A stretch of 8,495 nt of DNA from an uncultured Collinsella sp. (GCA_902489945.1 CABUBZ010000076.1:1-8495), one strand, 5' to 3'. Positions 1 to 6,535 are shown, numbered from the stretch's first letter. Notes: generated from the letters alone by a model not told the origin. Numbers and translations: made by a program.

Positions 1-887
1 TAGCCGGCATCCACGTCGACCACATCGATAACCTGCTTGCCCAAGCGGCTCACGGCCAAGCGCTTGAGCTCCAGCTCGTCACGCACGGGCGGCACGTCGG
101 CGATCAGCTCACGAGCGGCATCCACGCGAAACTTGGGCTTGGTGGAACGAGCCTGGGCACCGCGGCTCAGCCACGCGAGCTCCTTGCGTGCCATGTTGCG
201 ACGGTGCTCCTCGGTAACTGCGGCCATGCGGTCGCGCTCCACGCGCTGCAGGATGTATGCCGAGTAGCCGCCCTCGAAGGGATCGACCTGGCCGTCGTGG
301 ACCTCCCACATGCTGGTGCAAACCTCGTCCAAGAACCAGCGGTCGTGCGTGACCACGAGCATGGCACCCTGGCCGCGCTGCCAGCGGGCCTTTAAGTGAC
401 GCGCGAGCCAGTTGATGGTGCGCATATCCAGGTGGTTGGTGGGCTCGTCGAGCATGAGCACGTCGTAATCGCCGATCAGCAAGCGCGCGAGGTCCACGCG
501 ACGGCGCTGACCGCCCGAAAGCTCGCCCACCGTGCCCTCCCAGGGCACATCGCTGATGAGGCCGGCGAGGATCTGGCGCGTGCGGGGGCTCGACGCCCAC
601 TCGTACTCGGGGGCGTCGCCCACAACGGCATGATGCACGGTATCAGTATCGACCAGGTTGTCCTTTTGGCCGAGCAGACCGATCGTCGTGCCGCGGCGAT
701 GCGTCACGCGTCCGTCGTCGGGCTCCAGCGTGCCAGCGAGCACGCTCAGCAGCGTCGACTTGCCGTCGCCGTTTTTACCGACAATACCAATGCGGTCGCC
801 CTCGCCCACGCCGAGCGTCACGCTATCGAAAATATGCTTGGTGGGAAACTCTAGGCTGACGGAATCGCATCCCAAAAGAATCGCCAT
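1..887 (-). CDS. ABC-F family ATPase, Uup type (N-terminal part; runs off left edge)
   Basis: This is a cytoplasmic tandem ABC ATPase without membrane segments, of the ABC-F group that acts on ribosomes or nucleic-acid-associated processes. I read 295 codons from the ATG at 887; the second ABC domain lies outside the window. The first domain is complete: Walker A GKNGDGKS (residues 37-44), signature LSGGQ (123-127), Walker B YDVLMLDEP with catalytic Glu148, the ABC-F hallmark PTNHLD (149-154), and H-loop His181. The linker begins near residue 212 and contains WLSRGAQARSTKPKFR (239-254), which resembles the linker motif of the Uup subgroup. The start is supported by AAGGAG eight bases upstream. 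An extended -10-like sequence lies 36 bases upstream. Uup itself, or a related ABC-F paralogue, cannot be separated without the C-terminus, so no symbol is given. Confidence 0.93.
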   Translation of the reverse strand, partial: MAILLGCDSVSLEFPTKHIFDSVTLGVGEGDRIGIVGKNGDGKSTLLSVLAGTLEPDDGRVTHRRGTTIGLLGQKDNLVDTDTVHHAVVGDAPEYEWASSPRTRQILAGLISDVPWEGTVGELSGGQRRRVDLARLLIGDYDVLMLDEPTNHLDMRTINWLARHLKARWQRGQGAMLVVTHDRWFLDEVCTSMWEVHDGQVDPFEGGYSAYILQRVERDRMAAVTEEHRRNMARKELAWLSRGAQARSTKPKFRVDAARELIADVPPVRDELELKRLAVSRLGKQVIDVVDVDAG

Positions 888-922
888 ATGCCCTGCTCCT
901 TCGTAGAAATTCAACGTTGTCC

Positions 923-931
923 ATGATAGCA
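923..931 (-). promoter_or_regulatory. Extended -10 promoter candidate for the ABC-F gene
   Basis: Read on the minus strand the sequence is TGCTATCAT, an extended -10 (TG-N-TATCAT) with five of six matches to TATAAT. It lies 36 bases before the ATG at 887, giving a predicted leader of about 28 nt. No good -35 hexamer stands 17 bases upstream (TGGTTT), which is tolerable for an extended -10 promoter. The -35 position overlaps the base of the palindrome at 948-982. Predicted from sequence only. Confidence 0.4.
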
Positions 932-947
932 GCGAGCCCCACCCCAA

Positions 948-982
948 ACCACCACGAAGGCGCCTGTCCCCTTTGTGGTGGT
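948..982. repeat. Short palindromic element with 13-bp stem (ACCACCAC type)
   Basis: Arms 948-960 and 970-982 pair over 13 positions around a 9-nt loop. The outer part is ACCACCAC/GTGGTGGT. Position 956 opposite 974 is the only non-Watson-Crick pair: G-U on the plus strand and A-C on the minus strand. There is no T-run after it on either strand, so it is not a simple terminator. It lies between the pst operon terminator and the ABC-F promoter. Read on the minus strand the core is CACAAAGGGGACAGG, similar to the core of the repeat copy at 8230-8294. It is probably a member of an interspersed palindromic repeat family, although only one copy of this version is in the window. Confidence 0.6.
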
Positions 983-999
983 CGTTTCGGTCGCAGAGC

Positions 1000-1035
1000 A
1001 AAAGGCGGGCCATCTCCCGCAAGAGATGACCCGCC
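1000..1035 (-). terminator. Rho-independent terminator of the pst operon
   Basis: On the minus strand, GGCGGGTCATCTC (1035-1023) pairs with GAGATGGCCCGCC (1016-1004) around a 6-nt loop, followed by TTTTGC. All 13 positions pair in the minus-strand RNA, one of them as U-G. The same position would be a C-A mismatch on the plus strand, and there is no plus-strand T-run, so the orientation is clear. It lies 56 nt after the pstB stop codon and closes the operon. Confidence 0.85.
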
Positions 1036-1047
1036 CCTCCAATCAGT

Positions 1048-1073
1048 CCCGCGGTAACCGTGGCCGCCGCGGG
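1048..1073 (-). other. GC-rich hairpin in the pst 3' untranslated region
   Basis: CCCGCGG (1048-1054) and CCGCGGG (1067-1073) form a perfect 7-bp stem with a 12-nt loop. It lies between the pstB stop and the terminator hairpin and has no T-run. It may protect the 3' end or assist termination, but a short GC stem in a GC-rich genome could also be chance. Confidence 0.35.
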
Positions 1074-1091
1074 CCTCAAGCATGTCCCGGA

Positions 1092-1964
1092 CTAGGAGAA
1101 CATGCCGGTGAGGTAATCATTCAGCCGTTTATCCTTGGGCCGTTGGAAAATCTCGTCGGTCTCGTCGTACTCGACCATATCGCCCATGTAGAAAAACGCC
1201 GTGCGGTTGGAAACGCGCGACGCCTGCTCCATGTTGTGCGTCACGATGACGATGGCGCGGTCGGCCACGATCGACGACATGAGATCCTCGATCGCCAGCG
1301 TCGAGATGGGGTCGAGCGCCGAGCAGGGCTCGTCAAACAGGATCACGTCAGGGTTGAGCGCCAGCGTGCGCGCAATGCACAGACGCTGCTGCTGGCCGCC
1401 CGAAAGCGCGTAGGCGCTCTTGTCCAGCTTGTCCTTGACCTCGTCCCACAGGGCCGCACCGCGCAGGCTTTCCTCGACCATGCGATCGAGCTCGTCGCGG
1501 TCGGTGATGCCGTGGCGCTTGGGCGCAAACGTGATGTTGTCTCGAATGGACTTGCGGAAGGGGTTGGGCTGCTGAAACACCATGCCAATGGACCGGCGCA
1601 GCTCGTAGGTATTCTCGGTCTTGGTGTTCACGTTGCGTCCGCGGTAGCTGATCTCGCCCTCCACGCGGCAGCCGCGAATCTCGCGATTCATCAGGTTGAG
1701 GCTGCGCAAGAAGGTCGACTTGCCGCAGCCCGAAGGCCCGATGAGCGCCGTGATCTCGCCCTTATGGAAGTCGAGCGACGTATTGTGCAGCGCATGGCGG
1801 TCGCCATAGTACACGTTGACGTCCTTGGCGGAGAGCACGACCTCGTCGCTCACGGCCTTGCCGCTCACGCGCACGCGCCTCTCGCTCTCCCCCACGCTCG
1901 ACAGAAAGTCCTGGGTGTCGGACGCGGCCGCCTCGGTTGCGGGCGTTGCATTCATATCGCTCAT
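1092..1964 (-). CDS. pstB: Phosphate ABC transporter ATP-binding protein PstB
   Basis: This is the 290-residue ATPase of the PstSCAB importer, which powers phosphate uptake from the cytoplasmic face of the membrane. Visible motifs are Walker A GPSGCGKS (76-83), Q-loop FQQPNPF (130-136), signature LSGGQ (187-191), Walker B VILFDEP (207-213) and H-loop His243 in VTHNMEQ. The Q-loop QQPNPF and the CSALDP after Walker B are characteristic of PstB. About 43 polar residues precede the ABC core, so the protein is longer than the usual ~250 residues. The ATG at 1964 overlaps the pstA stop by four bases (ATGA), indicating translational coupling; a second in-frame Met at codon 4 is possible. It is the last gene of the operon and is followed by a terminator. 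No phoU follows. Confidence 0.97.
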   Translation of the reverse strand: MSDMNATPATEAAASDTQDFLSSVGESERRVRVSGKAVSDEVVLSAKDVNVYYGDRHALHNTSLDFHKGEITALIGPSGCGKSTFLRSLNLMNREIRGCRVEGEISYRGRNVNTKTENTYELRRSIGMVFQQPNPFRKSIRDNITFAPKRHGITDRDELDRMVEESLRGAALWDEVKDKLDKSAYALSGGQQQRLCIARTLALNPDVILFDEPCSALDPISTLAIEDLMSSIVADRAIVIVTHNMEQASRVSNRTAFFYMGDMVEYDETDEIFQRPKDKRLNDYLTGMFS

Positions 1965-2887
1965 TCGGCCGTCATCTTCCTTGCCAGTTGCTTGCCCACG
2001 ATACGGGCGACTACGTTAAACAGCAGCACGCAGGTCATCAGCAGTGCGGCGGTGCCCCAAACGATCTGCTGGGCCTCGGGGCTGCCCTCGCCATAGATCT
2101 TGTAGATGTGCACGGCCAGCGACTCGCCGGGACGGAACACGTTCCAGGCGCAGGTGGGGCTCGACAGGTTAAAGCTCAAGAAGTTCAGGCGAACCGGCGA
2201 GCTCATGCCCGAGGTAAAGAGCAGCGCCGCGGCCTCGCCAAACACGCGGCCGGCCGAAAGCACGATGCCGGTCACGATGGCGGGCATGGCCTCGGGAATC
2301 AGGATGTGCAGTGTGGCCTCCCAGCGAGTGAGGCCCATGGCCAGGCACGCATCGCGCTGGGCCTGCGGCACGTCCTCGAGCGCCTGCTGAATCACGCGCA
2401 CCAGGATGGGGATGTTGAACATGGTGAGCGCGACGGCGCCGGAGATGATGGAGTACTTCCAGCCCAGCTGCACCGAGAACACCAGAAAGCCGAACATGCC
2501 TACGACAATGGAGGGCAGCGAGGACAGCGTCTCGATGGCGGTCGAGGCGATGTCGCGAATAGGCCCATCGGGCGCGTACTCAACCAAAAAGACCGCGCCG
2601 CCCAGGCTAATGGGCACCGAGATGATCAGGGTGATCAGCAGCAGATAGAACGAGTCGAACAGCTGGTAGAGCACGCCGCCCTGCGTTCCGTTGGCGCGTG
2701 CGGGCTGCGTGAGAAAGCCCGGCTGGAACAGCGTCGAGATACCCTCGAACAGGATGTAGGCCACCATGGAGACGACGATAAGCATGACGATGGCGACAAT
2801 CGCCGTCAGCACGCCCGTGGCGATGCGGTCCTGCTTTTGGACACGCCCGAGTCTCGCCTCGTCGATGTGGATGCGCGTGCTAGCCAC
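1961..2887 (-). CDS. pstA: Phosphate ABC transporter permease PstA
   Basis: This 308-residue inner-membrane subunit pairs with PstC to form the phosphate channel. The hydrophobic segments are consistent with the six-helix permease fold: TM1 about 25-47, later ones near 79-103, 123-140, 144-166 and 202-224, and a last one near 276-296. The cytoplasmic EAA loop that contacts PstB is recognisable at 177-216 (AQRDACLAMGLTRWEA followed by PEAMPAIVTGIVLS). The GTG start at 2887 lies inside the pstC end: GTGGCTAG overlaps the pstC stop by eight bases, and a purine-rich AAGGGGGCG stands upstream. PstA rather than PstC is assigned because of its operon position just before pstB and its sequence (IETLSSLPSIVVGMFGF). 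The two permeases are homologous. Confidence 0.95.
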   Translation of the reverse strand: MASTRIHIDEARLGRVQKQDRIATGVLTAIVAIVMLIVVSMVAYILFEGISTLFQPGFLTQPARANGTQGGVLYQLFDSFYLLLITLIISVPISLGGAVFLVEYAPDGPIRDIASTAIETLSSLPSIVVGMFGFLVFSVQLGWKYSIISGAVALTMFNIPILVRVIQQALEDVPQAQRDACLAMGLTRWEATLHILIPEAMPAIVTGIVLSAGRVFGEAAALLFTSGMSSPVRLNFLSFNLSSPTCAWNVFRPGESLAVHIYKIYGEGSPEAQQIVWGTAALLMTCVLLFNVVARIVGKQLARKMTAE

Positions 2888-3788
2888 GAGCCTTCGCCCC
2901 CTTGCGGCCGATAAGGTGGATGATCAGGATAAAGATGAGGCTCATGCCCATCAGCAGCAGGCCGAGCGCCCACAGGACGTCGTCCTGGGCCGAGCCCTCG
3001 GCATAGACCGCCATGGACGTGGTGAGCGTGGTGGTGATGGTGGACGCCGGCGACAGCAGCGACGTCGGCATGGCCTCGATGCCGCCAATGACCATGCGCA
3101 CGGCGAGCGTCTCGCCAAAGGCGCGGGTCATGCCAAGGATGACTGCGGTCATGAGCGACGGCATGGCGGACTTGAGCACCACGTGCCAGATGGTCTGCCA
3201 GCGGGTGTAGCCCAGCGCGAGCGAACCCTGGCGGTAGCTATCGGGCACGGCGCGCAGGCCATCGACCGAAAGCGTGGTCATCGTCGGCAGAATCATGACG
3301 GCCAGCACGATGGCGCCGGGCAAGATACCCAGGCCTGTGCTCACGTGGAAAACGCTCTTCATAAGGCCGACGACCACGTGAAAACCGATGAGGCCAAAGA
3401 CGACCGAGGGAATGCCGGTCAAAAGCTCAATAAGCGGCTGAAAGACCTTGGAGCCAAACTTAGGCTGAATCTCGACCGCAAAGATGGCAGAGCCGATGGC
3501 GATGGGCAGTGCGATGAGCGTGGAGAGCACCATGACCGCAAACGAGGTGACGATCAGGGGCAGGGCGCCAGTGTAGGGCAGGCCGTTTTCGGCCGTGTTG
3601 GCCAGGTCCCACTTGGTACCGGTAAAAAACTCGACGATCGAGACGCCGTCCTTGAAAAAAGCCGAGAGGCCCTTTTGGGCGACCATAAAGATGAGCGCGG
3701 CAACGACAAGCGTCACGAGCGCTACGCACGCACCCGTGACGCCCAGGCCCACGTTCTCAAGCTCGCGCTTTGGCAGCTGTTTTGCCAT
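2880..3788 (-). CDS. pstC: Phosphate ABC transporter permease PstC
   Basis: This 302-residue inner-membrane permease is the partner of PstA. Hydrophobic helices are visible near 14-36, 74-106, 118-142, 154-172, 208-232 and 272-294. Between the first two lies an extracytoplasmic segment with FFTGTKWDL, typical of PstC. The EAA loop GSLALGYTRWQT...SAMPSLMTAVILGMTRAFGET (188-227) is the PstB contact. The ATG at 3788 has GGAAAGG seven bases upstream. It starts 25 bases after the pstS stop, and its own stop is overlapped by the pstA start. Operon position and motifs agree with the PstC assignment. Confidence 0.96.
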   Translation of the reverse strand: MAKQLPKRELENVGLGVTGACVALVTLVVAALIFMVAQKGLSAFFKDGVSIVEFFTGTKWDLANTAENGLPYTGALPLIVTSFAVMVLSTLIALPIAIGSAIFAVEIQPKFGSKVFQPLIELLTGIPSVVFGLIGFHVVVGLMKSVFHVSTGLGILPGAIVLAVMILPTMTTLSVDGLRAVPDSYRQGSLALGYTRWQTIWHVVLKSAMPSLMTAVILGMTRAFGETLAVRMVIGGIEAMPTSLLSPASTITTTLTTSMAVYAEGSAQDDVLWALGLLLMGMSLIFILIIHLIGRKGAKARG

Positions 3789-3813
3789 TGCAAACCTTTC
3801 CGGGGGCGATTAC

Positions 3814-4752
3814 TTATTTAGCGGAGACCTTGCCACTGGCGTCCTTGACGACCTTCATGGCAGAAACGGGAATAAAGCCCTGCTCCTCGACGAGCTTGCC
3901 CTGGACGTCTTCGGAAAGCATGAACTCCAGGAAGGCCTTGGTGGCCTCGTCGGCGTCCTTCGCGCAGTACATGTGCTCGGTCGCCCAGATCTTGAAGGAG
4001 TCGTCGGTGACGTTTGTGCTCTTGGGCTCGACGCCCTCGACCATGATGGCGTTGAACTTGGAGTCATCGAAGTGCGAGAAGTCCAGGTAAGAGATGGCGT
4101 TGTCGGTGCTACCCATCTGAGTCTGGACATCGCCGGACTTGTCGAGCTCAGCGTCGCCCTTAAAGTCGACGGCCTCGTCGCCAAAGACGGCGGCCTCGAA
4201 GGTGGCGCGGGTGCCGGAGCCTGCCTTGCGGTTGAGGACGACGATCTTGGCGTCGTCGCCGCCGACCTCCTTCCAGTTGGTGATCTGGCCGGAGAAGATG
4301 CCCTTGAGCTGCTCGAGGGACAGGTCGTCGACTGTCACGTTCTTGGAGACGACGGGGCCCATGCCCACGACGGCGACCTCGTGATCGACGAGGTTCTTGA
4401 CCTGATCGGCCTCGAGCTTGGTCTCGGCGAAGACATCGGAATTACCGATGGTGACGGTGCCGGCGGCGACAGCGGTCAGGCCCTTGCCCGAACCGTTGCC
4501 CGAACCGGAGACGGAGACGTCGGGGTTGGCATCCATAAACTTCTCGGCAGCAGCCTCGACGAGAGCCTGGAACGAGGAGGCGCCGTCGTAGGTTACCTCG
4601 CCCGAGACGGACTCGGCAGCAGCGGCGCTACCCTTGTCGGCGGCGTTGGTTGCGCCTGCGCCGCCGCAACCAACGAGACCGAGACCGACGATGCTGGCAA
4701 GACCACCAGCGAGGCCGAGGAACTGACGACGAGAATAAGCCTGATCGAGCAT
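3814..4752 (-). CDS. pstS: Phosphate-binding protein PstS, Tat-type lipoprotein
   Basis: This 312-residue substrate-binding protein delivers phosphate to PstCA. The N-terminus has a twin-arginine motif SRRQFLGL (7-14), a hydrophobic stretch, and a lipobox LVGC with the lipidated Cys29. It should therefore be exported folded and anchored to the outer face of the membrane. Phosphate-contact motifs are GASSF (57-61), SGNGSGKG (84-91), NSDVF (104-108) and RKAGSGTR (175-182). GIFSGQITNWKEVGG (151-165) is a family signature. I chose the ATG at 4752, preceded by GAAAGGAAG, over a GTG at 4785 that adds eleven residues before the Tat motif and lies within a leader hairpin. It is the first gene of the pst operon; expression is expected under phosphate starvation. 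Confidence 0.96.
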   Translation of the reverse strand: MLDQAYSRRQFLGLAGGLASIVGLGLVGCGGAGATNAADKGSAAAAESVSGEVTYDGASSFQALVEAAAEKFMDANPDVSVSGSGNGSGKGLTAVAAGTVTIGNSDVFAETKLEADQVKNLVDHEVAVVGMGPVVSKNVTVDDLSLEQLKGIFSGQITNWKEVGGDDAKIVVLNRKAGSGTRATFEAAVFGDEAVDFKGDAELDKSGDVQTQMGSTDNAISYLDFSHFDDSKFNAIMVEGVEPKSTNVTDDSFKIWATEHMYCAKDADEATKAFLEFMLSEDVQGKLVEEQGFIPVSAMKVVKDASGKVSAK

Positions 4753-4777
4753 GATCTTCCTTTCATACAAGCGACTC

Positions 4778-4836
4778 GCGGGCACCCTGCCCGCTTTGCT
4801 GTTTGGAAAGATACGGTCTCGATCGGGCAGCGCCCG
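4778..4836 (-). promoter_or_regulatory. Paired GC hairpins in the pstS leader
   Basis: On the minus strand an upstream hairpin CGGGC-GCT-GCCCG (4836-4824) is followed by GCGGGC-AGGGT-GCCCGC (4794-4778), which ends 26 nt before the pstS ATG. CTGCCCG of the first hairpin (4830-4824) is also perfectly complementary to CGGGCAG of the second (4793-4787), so the two hairpins and a long-range pairing are mutually exclusive. This could be a regulatory leader, but there is no T-run, and short GC stems may be accidental. Whether the transcript includes the upstream hairpin depends on the unknown start site. Confidence 0.3.
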
Positions 4837-4892
4837 CGTCAGCTGCGCTTTATTACGGGCATCTGATAGACCCTTACCGCAAGCGCGGCTCG

Positions 4893-4914
4893 GCTTTACA
4901 AACGAATAACAAAC
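4893..4914 (-). promoter_or_regulatory. Pho-box-like 11-bp direct repeats upstream of pstS
   Basis: On the minus strand two adjacent 11-mers, GTTTGTTATTC and GTTTGTAAAGC, repeat GTTTGT with exactly 11-bp spacing. The preceding 11-mer (CTTGGTGGCGG) keeps TT-GT at the same phase. PhoB/PhoP-type response regulators bind direct repeats with an 11-bp period, and the repeats lie about 140 bases before the start codon of the phosphate uptake operon. I see no strong -10 at the expected distance (TATCAG at 4868-4863 is the best). The motif letters do not match a textbook consensus, so this is a candidate only. Confidence 0.35.
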
Positions 4915-4949
4915 CCGCCACCAAGCATGACCCGCCTTTTACACCAATA

Positions 4950-5024
4950 AAAACAAAGTTGCGGTGAAATAGTTCCTGCTTGGCCATCAAATGGCCCATT
5001 CTAGGAACTATTCCACCGCAACTT
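4950..5024 (-). terminator. Probable terminator of the HAD-dipeptidase operon, formed by repeat copy 1
   Basis: Read on the minus strand the repeat starts 22 nt after the dipeptidase stop codon. It folds into a long stem in which the mismatch becomes a G-U pair, and it is followed by CTTTGTTTTTATT. That is a plausible intrinsic terminator separating the operon from pstS. The T-tract is interrupted by one G. Confidence 0.6.
4956..5024. repeat. Palindromic repeat, copy 1 (GTTGCGGTGAAAT family)
   Basis: Arms 4956-4977 and 5003-5024 pair over 22 positions with a single A-C mismatch (4967 against 5013). A smaller hairpin, GGCCAT-CAA-ATGGCC, is nested at 4982-4996. Outer arms AAGTTGCGGTG / CACCGCAACTT and middle segment TAGTTCCT / AGGAACTA are shared with the copy at 8321-8389. 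It sits between the dipeptidase stop and the pstS promoter region. It contains no open frame or transposase, so it is a non-autonomous repeat of the REP or MITE-like kind. Confidence 0.85.
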
Positions 5025-5045
5025 AGATTGGGAAACCGCGAGACC

Positions 5046-6482
5046 TTAAAGCTCTAATTCATTCAAACGGAGGATCGCCACGATGTAGATCTTGAGCGCT
5101 TGCTTGAGCTGTTCCTCGTTGGCGCACTCGTTGGGACCGTGCATCTGGCCGCCCCACTCGGGCAGCTCCAGACCGGTCTCCTCGGGGCCAAACGAGACGG
5201 CGCGGGCAAAGTTGCGCGCGTACGTGCCGCCGCCCATGGCAAAGGGCTCAGCATGCTTGCCCGTAAACTCGTTATAGGTATCAATAAGCGCCTTCACGGC
5301 CGGATCGTCGGCAGAGACCGAGAACGGCACCTTCGCACGACCCACACGGCACGTCACGCCAAAACGGCCCACGAGCGGATCGAGCTGCTCGCGGATGGTA
5401 TCGGCACTCGTGCTGTCGGGGAAGCGCACGTCGATGACCTGCTCAATATGGCCATCCGCCACGCGGATGACGCCAGCGTTGCAGGTAAGCGGGCCAAACG
5501 CCGGACTCGTCGCATCGATACCCAGGCCGCGACCATAGGCGTCCGCATGCACAAAGGCCAGGAACTTGACGAACTCGTGCTCGGCAGGCGTCAGCAGGCG
5601 CTCGTCGCGTGCACCAAACGCGTCCTCGGCCTCGCGCAGATACGCCACGATCAGCCCGACGGCGTTGATCGTTCCCTCTGGCATCGAGGCATGACCGCCA
5701 ATGCCGTGGGCGAAAATCTGCGCATGCCCGTTATCGAGTGCCGTAATCTCCAGGCGGTCGGCGTTCTCGACCGGCGCCGGTAGCTCATCAGCGGCAATCG
5801 CGAGCTCGCAGATAGACTGCGACGGAATGGCGTTGCTCGCCTCGGCGCCGCTCCAGGACACAATGCGGCCGCCGTCGATCTTGGAGCTCACAAACGTCGC
5901 CCCAAACTGGCCCTTCTCGGCATTGCAGACCGGGAACTCGGCATCGGGCGTAAATAGAAAGTCGGGGTCTGCGTAGTTCTCCAGATAGTGATGAACGTCG
6001 GACATGCCCACTTCCTCATCGCAGCCCAGCAGCGCGCGGAAGGTATAGCGCGGCACAATGCCGTGCTTGAGCAGATAAGCGCCGGCGTAGAGCGACAGCA
6101 CCGCCGGGCCCTTGTCGTCGATCACGCCACGGCCGAGCAGCCAGCCCTCGCGGCGCTCCATCGCAAACGGGTCGGTGTTCCAACCAGGACCGGCAGGCAC
6201 CACGTCCACATGGCAAATGGTCGCGAGCTGCTTGTCACCGCGGCCGGGAATGTCGGCGATGCCCACATAGCCCTCGTCGTCGCTCGTCTGGTAGCCGAGC
6301 TTTTGCGCGATGCCGAGCGCGCAATCGAGCGCATCACGGACCGGACGGCCAAACGGCGCATCGGGCTCCGCATTGGCAGAAACCGCCACGGACGGATAGC
6401 TCACCAGCCGCTCGATATCGGCGACGGCATCTTCCCAGACCTCGTCAACGTACTCGGTAACGCTCTGCTCCACCTGATTCAT
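5046..6482 (-). CDS. M20 family metallodipeptidase, PepV/Sapep type
   Basis: This 478-residue cytoplasmic zinc peptidase is expected to hydrolyse dipeptides or very short peptides. Catalytic features of the M20 dipeptidases are present: HVDVVPAGPGW with His91 and Asp93, GRGVIDDKGP (118-126) with the bridging Asp, CDEEVG with base Glu156 and ligand Glu157 (154-159), FTPD with Asp180, and QMHGPNE with His449 near the C-terminus. The lid domain shows HGIGGHAS (259-266), and GGGTYAR lies at 417-423. Length is typical of PepV-like enzymes. The ATG at 6482 has a strong AAGGAGG seven bases upstream. The HAD phosphatase gene ends 53 bases before it on the same strand, so cotranscription is likely. 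Exact substrate is not predictable; a carnosinase-like or D-amino-acid-containing dipeptide specificity is possible. Confidence 0.93.
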   Translation of the reverse strand: MNQVEQSVTEYVDEVWEDAVADIERLVSYPSVAVSANAEPDAPFGRPVRDALDCALGIAQKLGYQTSDDEGYVGIADIPGRGDKQLATICHVDVVPAGPGWNTDPFAMERREGWLLGRGVIDDKGPAVLSLYAGAYLLKHGIVPRYTFRALLGCDEEVGMSDVHHYLENYADPDFLFTPDAEFPVCNAEKGQFGATFVSSKIDGGRIVSWSGAEASNAIPSQSICELAIAADELPAPVENADRLEITALDNGHAQIFAHGIGGHASMPEGTINAVGLIVAYLREAEDAFGARDERLLTPAEHEFVKFLAFVHADAYGRGLGIDATSPAFGPLTCNAGVIRVADGHIEQVIDVRFPDSTSADTIREQLDPLVGRFGVTCRVGRAKVPFSVSADDPAVKALIDTYNEFTGKHAEPFAMGGGTYARNFARAVSFGPEETGLELPEWGGQMHGPNECANEEQLKQALKIYIVAILRLNELEL

Positions 6483-6499
6483 GGACGACCTCCTTACCA

Positions 6500-6526
6500 G
6501 TAAGGGGCAAGTGTGCCGCCCCTCAC
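6500..6526 (-). other. Intercistronic hairpin before the dipeptidase ribosome-binding site
   Basis: On the minus strand GTGAGGGGC (6526-6518) pairs with GCCCCTTAC (6508-6500) over nine positions, including one G-U pair, around a 9-nt loop. No T-run follows. The hairpin ends only a few bases before AAGGAGG of the dipeptidase gene, so it could influence translation or mRNA processing between the two cistrons. Its function is inferred from position only. Confidence 0.4.
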
Positions 6527-6535
6527 ATCAAATAC

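Noticed and set aside
975..2096. Long plus-strand open frame of 373 codons opposite pstB and pstA
   Set aside because: It lies antisense to genes with complete family motifs, its translation is rich in His, Arg and Gly without a recognisable domain, and long antisense frames are expected in GC-rich DNA.
1937..3821. Plus-strand open frames of 325 and 351 codons opposite pstA and pstC
   Set aside because: The translations are low-complexity polar runs of His, Asp, Gly and Arg mirroring the hydrophobic permease codons on the other strand.
4753..4785. Upstream GTG start for pstS
   Set aside because: It would place eleven extra residues before the Tat motif and begins inside the leader hairpin. 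The ATG at 4752 has a clear ribosome-binding site.
3595..4866. Plus-strand open frame of 423 codons opposite pstS
   Set aside because: It is longer than pstS itself but lacks any domain signature. The minus strand encodes a full PstS with signal peptide and phosphate motifs.
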